A stretch of DNA of 64,000 nt from Pollutimonas bauzanensis. GTDB taxonomy: Bacteria; Pseudomonadota; Gammaproteobacteria; Burkholderiales; Burkholderiaceae_B. This document shows positions 1 through 9,589 of this stretch, in pieces. Position 1 is the first letter of the stretch. Each line of letters starts with the position of its first letter. The position numbers and the translations under genes were made by a program. The stretch covers positions 186,001 to 250,000 of the forward strand of contig NZ_FQXE01000003.1 in NCBI RefSeq assembly GCF_900129885.1. Reading direction: 5' to 3'. Under the pieces are notes generated by a model that did not search any database, was not told where the DNA came from, and saw only the letters and a program-made list of their open reading frames with translations.

Positions 1-386
1 TTCCCATTGACAACCCTTTTCTCGAGCAGCTGGGCGTCGTCTTGACGGACTGGTCGCCGGGCTATGCCGAGATGCGGCTGGATATTTCGCCGGAACTGGG
101 AAATCGCACGGGCCGCATTCATGGCGGGGTGATCTGCACGCTGCTGGATTCGGTCTGTGGTTATTGCGGGCTGTATGCGGCCCCCGGCGAGCCGGCCCTG
201 CGCAGCCTGACGCTGTCGCTGACCAGCAACTTCATCAGCAGCGGCGATGGCGCCGCCCTGGTGGCCAAGGGCTATATGGTGCGCAGGGGCCGCAGCGTGT
301 ACTTTTCGCGGGCCGAGGTGTGGCTGGATGACGCCGAACTGTTGGCGACGGCGGTGGGCACTTTCAAGTACCTGCGCTCTTCATAG
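1..386 (+). CDS. PaaI-family hotdog thioesterase, 5' truncated by window edge
   Basis: The reading frame is open from the first complete codon (base 3) to the TAG at 384-386, so the gene starts outside the window. The visible 127 residues match the hotdog-fold acyl-CoA thioesterase pattern of the PaaI/YdiI type: a conserved HGGV stretch that in the family carries catalytic and substrate-positioning residues, then a central helix, and a C-terminal strand pair (residues after KGYMVRRGRSVYFSRAEVW). Such enzymes hydrolyse aryl- or acyl-CoA thioesters in the cytoplasm; the substrate cannot be told from sequence. It runs convergent to the GGDEF/EAL gene, with one base between the two stop codons. 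Family assignment is good, specific function unknown. Confidence 0.8.
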   Translation, partial: PIDNPFLEQLGVVLTDWSPGYAEMRLDISPELGNRTGRIHGGVICTLLDSVCGYCGLYAAPGEPALRSLTLSLTSNFISSGDGAALVAKGYMVRRGRSVYFSRAEVWLDDAELLATAVGTFKYLRSS

Positions 387-387
387 G

Positions 388-2952
388 CTAGGCGGCCGCT
401 GCCCGGCCCAGCCATTCCGCGACCGTCATGGGGCGGGCGAACAAGTAGCCCTGTATGGCATCGCAGCCGTTTTCTATCAGGAAGTCGGCCTGCTCCTGGG
501 TTTCCACCCCTTCGGCCACGACTTTCAAGTTCAATTGCCTGGCCATGGCCAGGATGAGCTTGACGATGGCCACGTCGTCGGTGCTTCCAGGCGTGTCGCG
601 TATGAAGCATTCGTCTATCTTCAGTTCATACAAGGGCAGGCGTTTCAGGTAGGCAAGGCTGCAATAGCCGGTCCCGAAATCATCGATCGAGAACCGCACG
701 CCCAGTGTGCTGAGTTCCGTCATCCGGTTGATGGAGCCTTGCAGGTCGTCGATCAGGACGCCTTCGGTCACTTCGAAAATCAGCTGCCCGGCCGGGGCGC
801 CCGACTCCTGGAGGATTTCCCGCACCCGCTTGACGAAATCGGCCTGCCTGAACTGGCGCGGGCTGACATTGATGGACAGGGGGTAGGGCTGCCCCGCCAG
901 TTTCAGCTGTGCCAGCACTTTGCAGGCTTGCTGCAGCGCCCAGTCGCCCAGGCGCAGGATGACGCCGGTTTCTTCGGCTATCGGAATGAAGGCCTCCGGG
1001 GAAATGGCGCCGCGTTCGGGATGGTTCCAGCGGATCAGCAATTCGGCGCCCACCACCCGCCTGGCGCTGTTCCACTGCGCTTGTATCTGCATCTCCAGCT
1101 GCGGCGTGCCGATAGCCTGGGTCAAATCGTGTTCCAGCGCCAGCCTGTCGTCGACTTCGGTGTGCATGCTGGCTTCATAAAAGGCCACGCGGTTGCGGCC
1201 CGATTCCTTGGAGCGGTACATGGCCGTATCGGCTTCGCGCAACACGTCGGCCGTCGACTTGCTGCCCGGGGTCAGCAGGGTCACCCCTATGCTGCCGCCG
1301 GCCAGGTAATCCTGCCGCTTGATGACTATGGGCTGCTCGAGGGCGGCGCGCACTTTCTCGGCGGTCAGCATGGCCTGGCGGGCGCCTTCTTCTTCGGTCC
1401 GGCCGACGTCGTCAAGCAGAATGACGAACTCATCCCCGCCTATGCGGGCCACCGTGTCCTCGCTGTGGGTGATGTCCTGCAGGCGCTGCGCGACGCTGCA
1501 CAGCACGGCGTCGCCGACATCGTGGCCGCGCGCATCGTTGATCCGCTTGAAGTGATCCAGGTCTATGAACAGCAGGGCGCCGAGATTGGACGCGTGGTCC
1601 GCGCTGTCGAGGACGTGGTTGATGCGCTCCAGAAGCAGCCGCCGGTTGGGCAGCTCCGTCAGCGGATCGTAAAAGGCCAGCCGGTGGGCCGTCTGCTGGG
1701 CGGCCCGGTGTTCGGTGATGTCGGTGGAAATGCCGCACAAGGCCTCCACCTTGCCCTGCGGGTTTCGAAGAGGAATCTTGATGGACAGGATGGTGTCGGT
1801 GGTCTTGCCGTTGACCGTGATGTTGTGTTCTTCGCATACAACTCTTTCGCCGTTTTCTATGACGCGCAGGTCATCCTTGCGCACTCGGGCGCGCGTGCCC
1901 TTGTCGAAGAAGTCGTCGTCCGTGCAGCCTATCAGTTCGCCCGGCGATTTGCCGAAAAGTTCGCACACCCTGCGATTGCCATACAGATAGCGCAGATTGC
2001 AGTCCTTGATGTAGATAAGGGCGTCGACGCTGTCGAGTATGGTGTTGAGCTTGGCCTCGCTCGCCTGCAGATGGCGCGTCTGGCGCGCAACCTGGGCCTT
2101 GAGCAGGACGGCTATGCCCATCGCCAGCATCAGCAGGCAGGCGAGCGCGGCCAGCGCCCACCAGAACGGCGGCGGCGCCATGGCGGGGGACTGGGACGCG
2201 CCCCAGCGCTGGAGGACGCGGTAATAGGGCGAGCCCGGCGTTTTCTGCCACTGTTCCAGGCGCTGGTCTATGGCCATCAGCAGATCGCCATTGCGGCCTT
2301 TGCTGGCCGCATAGAACAGCCGGGTGGGCTGGAACATGACGGGCGCGGCGATCAGCCCGTACTTGGCCGCATGCCATTCGCCAAAGAAATAGTTGGCAAT
2401 CGCCGCGTCGGCCACGCCGTTGGCGGCCATATCGAAGCCCTCTTCCAGCGTATCCGCGGCGAGCAGCGCGGGATGGACGCCGAAATCGGCCGTCAGCATG
2501 GCGAGGTAGTCATGCTGCGCCGATCCGGCCAGGGCGGCGATGCGCTTGCCGGCGAGATCCTGCATCGACTTGATGGATCCGCCGCGGCGCTCATAGACCT
2601 GCGACCAGCTGTGCAGCGCGGGTGTCTGGTGGAAATCATAGAGGTGCTCGCGCGATTCGGAGAACGCCACGTCCGGCAGCAGGTCTATATTCGCGCTCTG
2701 CAGCGCATCGAGGCAATCCTGCCAGACGCAGGCCACGGTTTTCAGGGTCCAGCCTTCTTCCTGGGCGATGGCGCCAAGCAATTCGCCCAGGATGCCGCCG
2801 GGCTGGCCGCCCTTGCCCAGGAGTATTTTCGGGGCATTGTCGTATACGCCCACCCGAACAACCCGTTCTTGCGCCAAAGCCGATGCACTTAGACATGCGC
2901 CGAGCAGTAAGACCGCCCATCGAATAAATGCCCGCCGCTTGCTGTGCCGCAT
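388..2952 (-). CDS. Membrane sensor diguanylate cyclase/phosphodiesterase (SBP3-PAS-GGDEF-EAL)
   Basis: An 854-residue cyclic-di-GMP enzyme. The order is: signal peptide (1-27), a periplasmic solute-binding domain of the SBP_bac_3 type (about 30-255), one transmembrane helix (263-285), a PAS domain (about 300-415), GGDEF (about 425-590, intact GGDEF at 505-509) and EAL (about 605-850). No RxxD inhibitory site precedes GGDEF at the usual distance. The EAL signature reads ELL (637-639), while the DDFGTGY metal/catalytic loop is present, so phosphodiesterase activity is likely. The periplasmic domain suggests sensing of an amino acid or other small molecule. The start at MRHSKRR was chosen because it opens the signal peptide; the open frame extends 44 codons further upstream without signal-peptide character. 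Confidence 0.88.
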   Translation of the reverse strand: MRHSKRRAFIRWAVLLLGACLSASALAQERVVRVGVYDNAPKILLGKGGQPGGILGELLGAIAQEEGWTLKTVACVWQDCLDALQSANIDLLPDVAFSESREHLYDFHQTPALHSWSQVYERRGGSIKSMQDLAGKRIAALAGSAQHDYLAMLTADFGVHPALLAADTLEEGFDMAANGVADAAIANYFFGEWHAAKYGLIAAPVMFQPTRLFYAASKGRNGDLLMAIDQRLEQWQKTPGSPYYRVLQRWGASQSPAMAPPPFWWALAALACLLMLAMGIAVLLKAQVARQTRHLQASEAKLNTILDSVDALIYIKDCNLRYLYGNRRVCELFGKSPGELIGCTDDDFFDKGTRARVRKDDLRVIENGERVVCEEHNITVNGKTTDTILSIKIPLRNPQGKVEALCGISTDITEHRAAQQTAHRLAFYDPLTELPNRRLLLERINHVLDSADHASNLGALLFIDLDHFKRINDARGHDVGDAVLCSVAQRLQDITHSEDTVARIGGDEFVILLDDVGRTEEEGARQAMLTAEKVRAALEQPIVIKRQDYLAGGSIGVTLLTPGSKSTADVLREADTAMYRSKESGRNRVAFYEASMHTEVDDRLALEHDLTQAIGTPQLEMQIQAQWNSARRVVGAELLIRWNHPERGAISPEAFIPIAEETGVILRLGDWALQQACKVLAQLKLAGQPYPLSINVSPRQFRQADFVKRVREILQESGAPAGQLIFEVTEGVLIDDLQGSINRMTELSTLGVRFSIDDFGTGYCSLAYLKRLPLYELKIDECFIRDTPGSTDDVAIVKLILAMARQLNLKVVAEGVETQEQADFLIENGCDAIQGYLFARPMTVAEWLGRAAAA

Positions 2953-3101
2953 AGGTATGCTCGTTTGGTAGTGCTTGGCTTCACATAGATTTGTTAACAA
3001 TTGTTGCATCGTAGATTCGGCCGGCCCTCGCGTCAAGTTAGGGATTTCATTTGGGGTATATTGGCAACCATGTCCTACCTCCATTGGCTACCCGGGCTTT
3101 T

Positions 3102-4301
3102 ATGCAAAGTTTCCTTGATCATGTGCAGCGGCAGGTCCAGCAATTGCGCGCCGACGGCTTCTACAAAGCCGAGCGCGTCATGGCCGGGCAGCAGTCGGCC
3201 CAGGTGGAACTGGCCGATGGATCCCGCGTACTGAATTTCTGCGCCAATAACTATCTGGGCCTGGCCAATGACCAGCGCTTGATCGCGGCGGCCAAGCAGG
3301 GGTTGGACGAAGCCGGCTTCGGCCTGGCTTCCGTGCGTTTCATCTGCGGCACGCAAATCGGCCACAAGCAGCTGGAACAGTCGCTGGCCAAATTCCTGGG
3401 GATGGGCGATGCCATCCTGTATTCCAGCTGCTTCGACGCCAACGGCGGCCTGTTCGAAGTGCTGCTGGACGAAAACGACGCCATCATCAGCGATGCCCTG
3501 AACCACGCCAGCATCATAGACGGCGTGCGGCTGTGCCGGGCCAGGCGCTATCGCTATCACAACAACGACATGGCCGACCTGCGGGCGCAATTGCAGGCGG
3601 CCGACGCGGCCGGCGCGCGCTACAAGCTGATCGCCACTGACGGCGTGTTTTCCATGGACGGCATTATTGCCGACCTGCAATCGATATGCGGCCTGGCCGA
3701 TGAATTCAATGCCATGGTGATGGTGGACGACTCGCATGCCGTGGGCTTTATTGGCGCCCATGGCCGCGGCACCCCGGAATACTGCGGGGTTGAAGGGCGG
3801 GTCGATATCGTCACCGGTACGCTGGGCAAGGCCTTGGGCGGCGCTTCGGGCGGGTATGTGGCGGCGCACGAATCCATAGTCGAGCTGCTGCGGCAGCGTT
3901 CGCGCCCCTATTTGTTTTCCAATACGCTGGCGCCGGCGATAGTCGCGGCGTCGCTGCGCGTGCTGGACTTGCTGCAAAGCGGCGAGGGGGAGGCATTGCG
4001 CCAGCGCGTGCACGCCAACGGCCGGCAGTTCCGGCTAGCCATGGCGGAACTGGGTTTCGATCTGGTGCCCGGTGAACATCCGATCATTCCCGTCATGCTG
4101 GGCGACGCGCAATTGGCGGGACGCATGGCCGACGAGCTGTTGCGCGAAGGCGTGTACGTCATCGGTTTTTCTTACCCTGTCGTGGCCAAAGGCCGGGCGC
4201 GCATCCGCAGCCAAATGAGCGCCTCTCATACGCCCGAGCACATCGCGAAGGCGGTCGACGCCTTCGCCAAGGTCGGCCGCCGCCTGGGCGTCATCGCATA
4301 G
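3102..4301 (+). CDS. kbl: 2-amino-3-ketobutyrate CoA ligase (glycine C-acetyltransferase)
   Basis: A 399-residue PLP enzyme of the alpha-oxoamine synthase family. It cleaves 2-amino-3-ketobutyrate with CoA to glycine and acetyl-CoA, the second step of threonine breakdown. It is recognisably colinear with E. coli Kbl over its whole length ([41 protein letters not shown]), and the PLP lysine is in [10 protein letters not shown] (K243). The ATG at 3102 gives the family length; an in-frame upstream extension of 17 codons has no counterpart in the family. tdh follows 37 bases downstream, forming the classic kbl-tdh operon. A TATATT hexamer at 3057-3062 may be its -10 box, but no convincing -35 is visible. 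Confidence 0.97.
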   Translation: MQSFLDHVQRQVQQLRADGFYKAERVMAGQQSAQVELADGSRVLNFCANNYLGLANDQRLIAAAKQGLDEAGFGLASVRFICGTQIGHKQLEQSLAKFLGMGDAILYSSCFDANGGLFEVLLDENDAIISDALNHASIIDGVRLCRARRYRYHNNDMADLRAQLQAADAAGARYKLIATDGVFSMDGIIADLQSICGLADEFNAMVMVDDSHAVGFIGAHGRGTPEYCGVEGRVDIVTGTLGKALGGASGGYVAAHESIVELLRQRSRPYLFSNTLAPAIVAASLRVLDLLQSGEGEALRQRVHANGRQFRLAMAELGFDLVPGEHPIIPVMLGDAQLAGRMADELLREGVYVIGFSYPVVAKGRARIRSQMSASHTPEHIAKAVDAFAKVGRRLGVIA

Positions 4302-4338
4302 TTTTCCGACCGAATCTCAAGCCTTTCTGGAGCACAAC

Positions 4339-5373
4339 ATGCGGGCCCTCGCAAAACTTGAACCGGCTGCCGGCTTGACGCTCGCCGATGTCCCGCGGCC
4401 CACGGTCGGCCACAATGATGTGCTGATAAGGATAAAGAAAACCGCCATCTGCGGCACGGACATACATATCTGGAAGTGGGACGATTGGGCCAGCAGGACG
4501 ATACCCGTGCCTATGCATGTCGGCCATGAGTACATGGGAGAGATCGTCGAGATCGGGCAGGAAGTCAGCGGCTTCAAAATAGGCGACCGGGTGTCCGGCG
4601 AGGGCCACATCACCTGCGGCTTCTGCCGCAATTGCCGCGCGGGCCGGCGCCATCTTTGCCGCAATACCTCCGGCGTCGGCGTGAACCGGCCGGGGGCGTT
4701 CGCCGATTACCTGGCGATCCCGGCGTTCAACGCCTTCAAGATTCCCGATGATGTGTCCGACGAACTGGCCGCCATCTTCGACCCCTTCGGCAATGCCACC
4801 CATACCGCGCTGGCCTTCGACCTGGTCGGCGAAGATGTGCTGATCACCGGCGCCGGACCGATAGGCGCCATGGCGGCGGCGATCGCCCGGCACGTAGGCG
4901 CCCGCAATGTCGTGATTACCGACGTGAACGATTATCGCCTGGCCCTGGCCAAGGAAATGGGCGCGACCCGCACAGTGAATGTGGCGCGCGAAGCGCTGCC
5001 CGACGTCATGAAAGAGCTGGCCATGGCCGAAGGTTTCGACGTGGGGCTGGAAATGTCGGGCGTGCCCAGCGCCTTCACGTCCATGCTCGAGCAGATGAAC
5101 CATGGCGGCAAGATCGCCATGCTGGGCCTTCTTCCGGCGGGCTTCGGCATAGACTGGAACCAGGTCATTTTCAAAGGCCTGGAAATCAAGGGCATATACG
5201 GCCGCGAAATGTTCGAGACCTGGTACAAGATGGTGGCCATGCTGCAAAGCGGCCTGGACCTCGGCCCTATCATCACGCATCGCTACCCGGTCGACGATTA
5301 CCGCGCCGGATTCGATGCCATGCTGTCGGGCCGGAGCGGCAAGGTGATCCTGGACTGGACGGCCCAGGCTTGA
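4339..5373 (+). CDS. tdh: L-threonine 3-dehydrogenase
   Basis: A 344-residue zinc-dependent medium-chain dehydrogenase that oxidises L-threonine to 2-amino-3-ketobutyrate with NAD, supplying the Kbl substrate. Catalytic zinc ligands are seen at C38 (AICGTDIH) and H63-E64 (VGHEYMGE). The structural zinc site is C93, C96, C99 and C107 ([10 protein letters not shown]...HLC), and the Rossmann motif is [13 protein letters not shown] near residue 175. Length and sequence match the Tdh family closely. It forms an operon with kbl upstream. Its TGA overlaps the likely TTG start of the pseudouridine synthase, so translation of the next gene is probably coupled. Confidence 0.97.
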   Translation: MRALAKLEPAAGLTLADVPRPTVGHNDVLIRIKKTAICGTDIHIWKWDDWASRTIPVPMHVGHEYMGEIVEIGQEVSGFKIGDRVSGEGHITCGFCRNCRAGRRHLCRNTSGVGVNRPGAFADYLAIPAFNAFKIPDDVSDELAAIFDPFGNATHTALAFDLVGEDVLITGAGPIGAMAAAIARHVGARNVVITDVNDYRLALAKEMGATRTVNVAREALPDVMKELAMAEGFDVGLEMSGVPSAFTSMLEQMNHGGKIAMLGLLPAGFGIDWNQVIFKGLEIKGIYGREMFETWYKMVAMLQSGLDLGPIITHRYPVDDYRAGFDAMLSGRSGKVILDWTAQA

Positions 5374-6374
5374 ATAAACGCCGCAGCGCATCGGCTGGCC
5401 CTGCCCCTTTGCCGCTGCGCAACGGTGTCGCGCCCAGCCGCGTGCATTTGCCGCCGGGGCCCTGGGTCCGGCTGCTCGATTTCCTGCTCGAGCGCTTCGA
5501 GCATGTTCCGCCCGACATCTTGCGGGCCCGGTTGGCGCGTGGCGATATCGTCGATGACGCCGGCCTGCCGCAAACGCTGGACAGCCCGTACCAGCCCTTG
5601 CGCTGGCTCTGGTATTACCGCGAAGTGCCCGCCGAAGCGCCCGTGCCGTTCGACTTGCCGGTGCTGTTCCGCGATGATCGCCTGGTGGTGGTCGATAAAC
5701 CGCATTTCCTGGCCAGCATCCCCGGCGGCCGCTATCTGCGGGAAACGGCGTTGACGCGCTTGCGCGCGGCGCTGGACCTGCCATTGCTGAGCCCGATACA
5801 CAGGCTGGACAGGGATACGGCAGGGGTTCTGCTTTTTTGCGCCGACCCTGAAAGCCGCGGCGCCTATCAGACCCTGTTCCAGAGCCGCGCCGTGAGGAAA
5901 GAATACGAGGCCATAGCGCCCTTGCGCGCCGATCTCGGCCTGCCCCTGGTGTATCGCAGCCGCATGCAGGCCAGGGCGGGCCACTTCACCATGCAGGAGA
6001 CGCCGGGCGTAGCGAATAGCGAAACGTTCATCGAATTGATTGAGGTAATTGCCGCGGCGGCGCCCGGGCCGCGGGACGATGCTTGCGGCGATGCGAAGCA
6101 GGCCTGCGACGCGGCGCCCGAGGGCGGCCTCGGGCGCTATCGCTTGCGCCCGCATACGGGCCGCAAGCACCAGTTGCGCGTCCACATGAGCGCCTTGGGG
6201 CTGCCCATCCGCAACGATAGCTTCTATCCCGAGCTCCAGCCCTACGCCGGCTCCGACGACTTCAGCAGGCCTTTGCAACTGCTCGCCCGCGCAATCGAAT
6301 TCACCGACCCTTACAGCGGCCGGCCGCGGCGCTTCGAAAGCCGGCGCCGTCTTTGCGCCGGCGGCGCTGTTTAG
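5370..6374 (+). CDS. RluA-family RNA pseudouridine synthase
   Basis: A 334-residue protein with the RluA catalytic signature HRLDRDTAG (144-152; D147 is the family's catalytic aspartate), followed by KEYEAIAPL and the C-terminal [15 protein letters not shown] block. It should isomerise a uridine in rRNA or tRNA; the target base is not predictable. The N-terminal 90 residues ([20 protein letters not shown]) look like a short S4-like RNA-binding segment. The start is a TTG overlapping the tdh stop; no ATG exists before the catalytic domain, so TTG or a nearby GTG must be used. A low-complexity alanine-rich insert of about 25 residues precedes the last motif. The last four bases overlap the convergent asparaginase gene. 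Confidence 0.85.
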   Translation: MNKRRSASAGPAPLPLRNGVAPSRVHLPPGPWVRLLDFLLERFEHVPPDILRARLARGDIVDDAGLPQTLDSPYQPLRWLWYYREVPAEAPVPFDLPVLFRDDRLVVVDKPHFLASIPGGRYLRETALTRLRAALDLPLLSPIHRLDRDTAGVLLFCADPESRGAYQTLFQSRAVRKEYEAIAPLRADLGLPLVYRSRMQARAGHFTMQETPGVANSETFIELIEVIAAAAPGPRDDACGDAKQACDAAPEGGLGRYRLRPHTGRKHQLRVHMSALGLPIRNDSFYPELQPYAGSDDFSRPLQLLARAIEFTDPYSGRPRRFESRRRLCAGGAV

Positions 6375-7366
6375 CAGCGATCGAAGTACGACTGGATTTT
6401 TTCCCGGTCGCTGGTGTTGCCCAGGGCCAGCATCAGCAATATCCGCGCTTTCTGCGGGTTCAGGGAGTTGCTGGAAATAAGCCCCAGTTTGCTATCGCTG
6501 GCGCTGGACGAAACCACGCCCGAGCCCACCCGGCTGGACCGTACGCATAGCACTTTGCCGCGGGCCGCCATCTTTATGCCTTTGCGCACTTGCGGAGACA
6601 GGCTGCCGTTGCCGGTGGCGGCGATCACGATGCCCCGCGCGCCGGCATGGATGGATGCTTCATACAGATGCGCGCCGGCGTTCTGGTGGTCGTAGATGAT
6701 ATCGACCCAGGGCAGCGATTTGACGCCCGCCACGTTGAAGTCGGTGCCGGTGGTATGCAGGGGCGCGGGGGTCTGGAAAATATGGACCCGGCCGTTATGG
6801 ACCTGGCCGATATGGCCCTGGTCGTAAGACCGGAACGCATCGACCTGGCTTGTGCTGGCTTTGCTGATGAAGCGCGCCGCGCCCACTTTGTCATTCAACA
6901 TGACCAATACCCCATGGCCGGCCGCTTGCGGCCTGCCGGCGAGCAACACGGCATTGTATAAATTCAGCGGCCCGTCGGCGCTCAAGGCGGAGCCCGGCCG
7001 CATGGCCCCGACGATGACCACGGGCTTGGAACTTTTTACGGTAAGGTTGAGAAAATAAGCGGTTTCTTCGAGGGTATCGGTTCCGTGGGTGACGACCACG
7101 CCGTCGACGGCGGAGTCGGCCAGTTCTTTATTGACGCGGGCAGCGAGTTTGAGCAGCATGCTGTTGGTAATGGCGTGGCTTTCGACGTTGAAGACCTGCC
7201 GGCAGCGGATATTGGCCAGGCTGGCGATTTCAGGCACCGCGGTCAGGAGGGAGTCCACGCCCTGGGTGACGGAGTAGTCGGCAAGTATGGTGGCGCTGTC
7301 CGCCGTGGCGGCGATGGTGCCGCCGGTTCCGAGCAGGACGATATTGGGCAGGTCCGGGTTGTGCAT
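6371..7366 (-). CDS. L-asparaginase/glutaminase-asparaginase without signal peptide
   Basis: A 331-residue amidohydrolase that converts asparagine (and possibly glutamine) to aspartate and ammonia. Both active-site signatures are intact: TGGTIA (14-19) with the nucleophilic threonine, and HGTDT (94-98) with the second catalytic threonine and aspartate. The GAMRPGSALSADGP block is also present. The sequence resembles the high-affinity, usually periplasmic type II family, but it begins MHNPDLPNIVLLGTGG with no signal peptide, so the product is probably cytoplasmic. Upstream of its start lies palindromic repeat copy A, then rpoN on the same strand. Its 3' end overlaps the pseudouridine synthase gene by four bases. 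Confidence 0.92.
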   Translation of the reverse strand: MHNPDLPNIVLLGTGGTIAATADSATILADYSVTQGVDSLLTAVPEIASLANIRCRQVFNVESHAITNSMLLKLAARVNKELADSAVDGVVVTHGTDTLEETAYFLNLTVKSSKPVVIVGAMRPGSALSADGPLNLYNAVLLAGRPQAAGHGVLVMLNDKVGAARFISKASTSQVDAFRSYDQGHIGQVHNGRVHIFQTPAPLHTTGTDFNVAGVKSLPWVDIIYDHQNAGAHLYEASIHAGARGIVIAATGNGSLSPQVRKGIKMAARGKVLCVRSSRVGSGVVSSSASDSKLGLISSNSLNPQKARILLMLALGNTSDREKIQSYFDRC

Positions 7367-7470
7367 TGTTGTTCAAGGTTCCAGAGATAGGCGCGGCCGG
7401 CGGGTAGAGGCGGGCTTGATTATCACGCACGGTGCATCTGAAGGCAATGCTCGGATCGCTGTGGTTTGCG

Positions 7471-7783
7471 TTGTTCTTAACCCGTCGCCGCGGGCGGGTG
7501 TGGGTTGGGCTCAATATCGCTGCGGTCCCGGGCTTCGCCCGTGACTGCCCGCGCAGTCAACCTGTTTCCGGGCGCCCGCGAACTCGCGGAACGGGCAGCC
7601 CCCGGCTGCCCGTAAGCACTCGCTCAAACAAGCGCGGGCTTGCCTCCCGGAAACAGGCCGCCTGCGCGGCTTGCTCAAACTTTCGCCCAACCCACACCCG
7701 CCCGCGGCGCCTGGACAATTGCTTGATTGGACGGGCGCTGGTATCAGGCCTGGCGATTGCGTTTATTGGACGGGCCCTGTCAG
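7471..7783. repeat. Dispersed palindromic repeat, copy A
   Basis: This non-coding element fills most of the 418-base gap between the asparaginase start and the rpoN stop. It begins TTGTTCTTAACCCG at 7471. A perfect 25-bp inverted repeat (7486-7510 against 7685-7709) encloses a nested 12-bp inverted repeat (7561-7572/7646-7657), a 7-bp pair (7574-7580/7633-7639) and small perfect hairpins: 7529-7541, 7542-7559 (7-bp stem) and 7591-7613 (10-bp stem, CCC loop). Bases 7715-7783 carry about 1.6 copies of a unit containing TTGGACGGGCGCTGGTAT. A close relative lies at 47690-47930. The remaining 7367-7470 shows no clear signal. Confidence 0.85.
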
Positions 7784-7784
7784 T

Positions 7785-9278
7785 CTACGGATACGCCGGC
7801 CGGCGCCGCAGCTCCGCGGGGGGGCACTTGATCTGGGACCGGTACTTGGACACCGTGCGCCGCGCCACCACCACGCCTTCCCGCGCGAGCTTGCGCGCCA
7901 GCACCACGTCCGACAAGGGCTCCTTGGGATTCTCGCCGTCTATCATCTCCTGGATCAGCGCCCGCACCGCTACCGCCGAGCAAGTGCCTCCCGACTGGGT
8001 TGCCAGCTCGCGCGAGAAAAACGATTTGAACTCATATATCCCGCGCGGCGACGCCAGATACTTGTTGCTCGTCGCCCGGGAAATCGTCGACTCGTGCATG
8101 CCCAGCTCATCCGCGATTTCGCTCAACATCATGGGCCGCAGCGCAATCTCGCCATAATCGAAGAAAGTCTGCTGGCGCGCCACAATCGCCTGCGCCACCC
8201 GCTGTATCGTGCTCTTGCGCTGCTCCAGGCTGCGCATCAGCCAGCGCGCCTCTTGCAAAGCCTGCGCCATCAGCGAGCGCTCACCATAGCGGCTCTGGCG
8301 AAACAGCTGCGCATAAGTGCTGTTCAAGCGCGCCTGCGGCGTAGCCTCTTCATTGGTCGTCGCCACCCAAAGCCGCCCAATCTTGCGCACAAACGCGTCC
8401 GGTATCACATAGCACGACGGGTCCACCGAGGTGTACCGCCCGCCGGGCCGCGGCGCAAGCGTACGTATCAGCAGGCAGGCTTCCTGGATCTCCTCCTCCG
8501 GGCAGCCCATCGCCTTCGCCAGCCCCGCATAGTCGCAGCGCCCCAGCCGCTCTAGCGCCTCGCCAATAATGCGCGTGGCCATCGCCCTGCCCGGCGTATC
8601 GTCCGGCAAGGCCGCCAGTTGCAGCGTCAGGCACTCCGTCAGGTTGCGCGCCGCCAGGCCCGGAGTGCTCAATTGCTGCACCAGCCGCAGCGCGATTTCC
8701 CACTCGTCATCGCCGACGGGCGGCGAGAATTCCTTTACATTGGCCAGCTCGGCAAACGGAACCCGCAAATAGCCGTCGTCGTCCAGCGCTTCAATAATGT
8801 ACTCGGTCAGATAGCGCTCTCTTTCGCTCAATTGATAGCTGCAAAGATCGGCCCGCAAGGCCTGCTGCAGATTGCCGGTGCTGCGCGCCCACTGGCCGAC
8901 GTCGCTGTCGGGCTGGTCGGCGTTGCGCTGGGTGGGGTAGTCGCCTGAATAGGCGGGCGCATCGGCCTGGCTGGCGGCGATGTATTCGGGTTCCGGCGCC
9001 GCGTGCTCCGCAGGCTCGCCGGCATCAGCATAGCTTTCCGGCCCATCCCCGCCGGCAGGCATGGCCAGCATGTCGCCATCGGTATCGTGGACGGCCGCCG
9101 CGTCTTCGGATGGCGCCTGCTCGTCGGGTTCTTCCAGAAAAGGATTGGTGGCGATGGCTTGAGCCACTTCGCGGCTGAAGTCCAGTGTAGACATCTGCAA
9201 TAGCTTGACGGATTGCTGCAGGCGGGGTGTCAGGCTGGTTTGCTGGCGCGCCTGCATCTCATAGGTAATTTGAGTCAA
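7785..9278 (-). CDS. rpoN: RNA polymerase sigma-54 factor RpoN
   Basis: A 497-residue sigma-54. Region I at the N-terminus is glutamine- and leucine-rich (MQARQQTSLTPRLQQSVKLLQMST) and contacts activators. An acidic region II spans about 50-130, then the core-binding domain, and the DNA-binding helix-turn-helix is near HESTISRATSNKYLA. The RpoN box ARRTVSKYR (472-480) recognises the -24 element. In most proteobacteria rpoN sits between lptB and hpf; here it stands alone, flanked by a repeat on its 3' side and a divergent sigma-54-type promoter on its 5' side. It may therefore be a second, dedicated copy or a relocated single copy; the window cannot decide. Confidence 0.96.
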   Translation of the reverse strand: MTQITYEMQARQQTSLTPRLQQSVKLLQMSTLDFSREVAQAIATNPFLEEPDEQAPSEDAAAVHDTDGDMLAMPAGGDGPESYADAGEPAEHAAPEPEYIAASQADAPAYSGDYPTQRNADQPDSDVGQWARSTGNLQQALRADLCSYQLSERERYLTEYIIEALDDDGYLRVPFAELANVKEFSPPVGDDEWEIALRLVQQLSTPGLAARNLTECLTLQLAALPDDTPGRAMATRIIGEALERLGRCDYAGLAKAMGCPEEEIQEACLLIRTLAPRPGGRYTSVDPSCYVIPDAFVRKIGRLWVATTNEEATPQARLNSTYAQLFRQSRYGERSLMAQALQEARWLMRSLEQRKSTIQRVAQAIVARQQTFFDYGEIALRPMMLSEIADELGMHESTISRATSNKYLASPRGIYEFKSFFSRELATQSGGTCSAVAVRALIQEMIDGENPKEPLSDVVLARKLAREGVVVARRTVSKYRSQIKCPPAELRRRPAYP

Positions 9279-9589
9279 TTCTTATCTCCCAACTGGTTTA
9301 TTTGCGAGGCTTACAGAAGCACGTTGGATAAACACGCAAAGTCTGTGCCAGGCCACGTAAACAAAAACCGTCAGACGTATCTGATCGTTTCCGGCCCTTC
9401 GAAGCGCTTGTCCAGCCTGTGAAAAAGCCGGCTGCGCAGGGCTGCCGGCGCTTCCAGCCGGGGGCGCATGGCGCGGGATGCCCGTCATAAATTACCGACG
9501 CAGGTAAGAAGTGCCCTAGGCGCGTGCGGGGGCCGAATCGAGAGCAATCCGGGGCAAATCGGGCGACATCCCGGCCATGAAAAGGGCGG

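Noticed and set aside
247..2892. 881-codon open frame on the + strand opposite the GGDEF/EAL gene
   Set aside because: It is a GC-rich antisense shadow; the minus-strand gene has full domain signatures and this frame has none.
2953..3101. Riboswitch upstream of kbl
   Set aside because: The 149-base gap, shared with the divergent gene's leader, shows no paired aptamer-like structure.
7471..7783. Insertion sequence remnant
   Set aside because: No transposase fragment, no clear target-site duplication; the whole element is palindromic rather than end-only.
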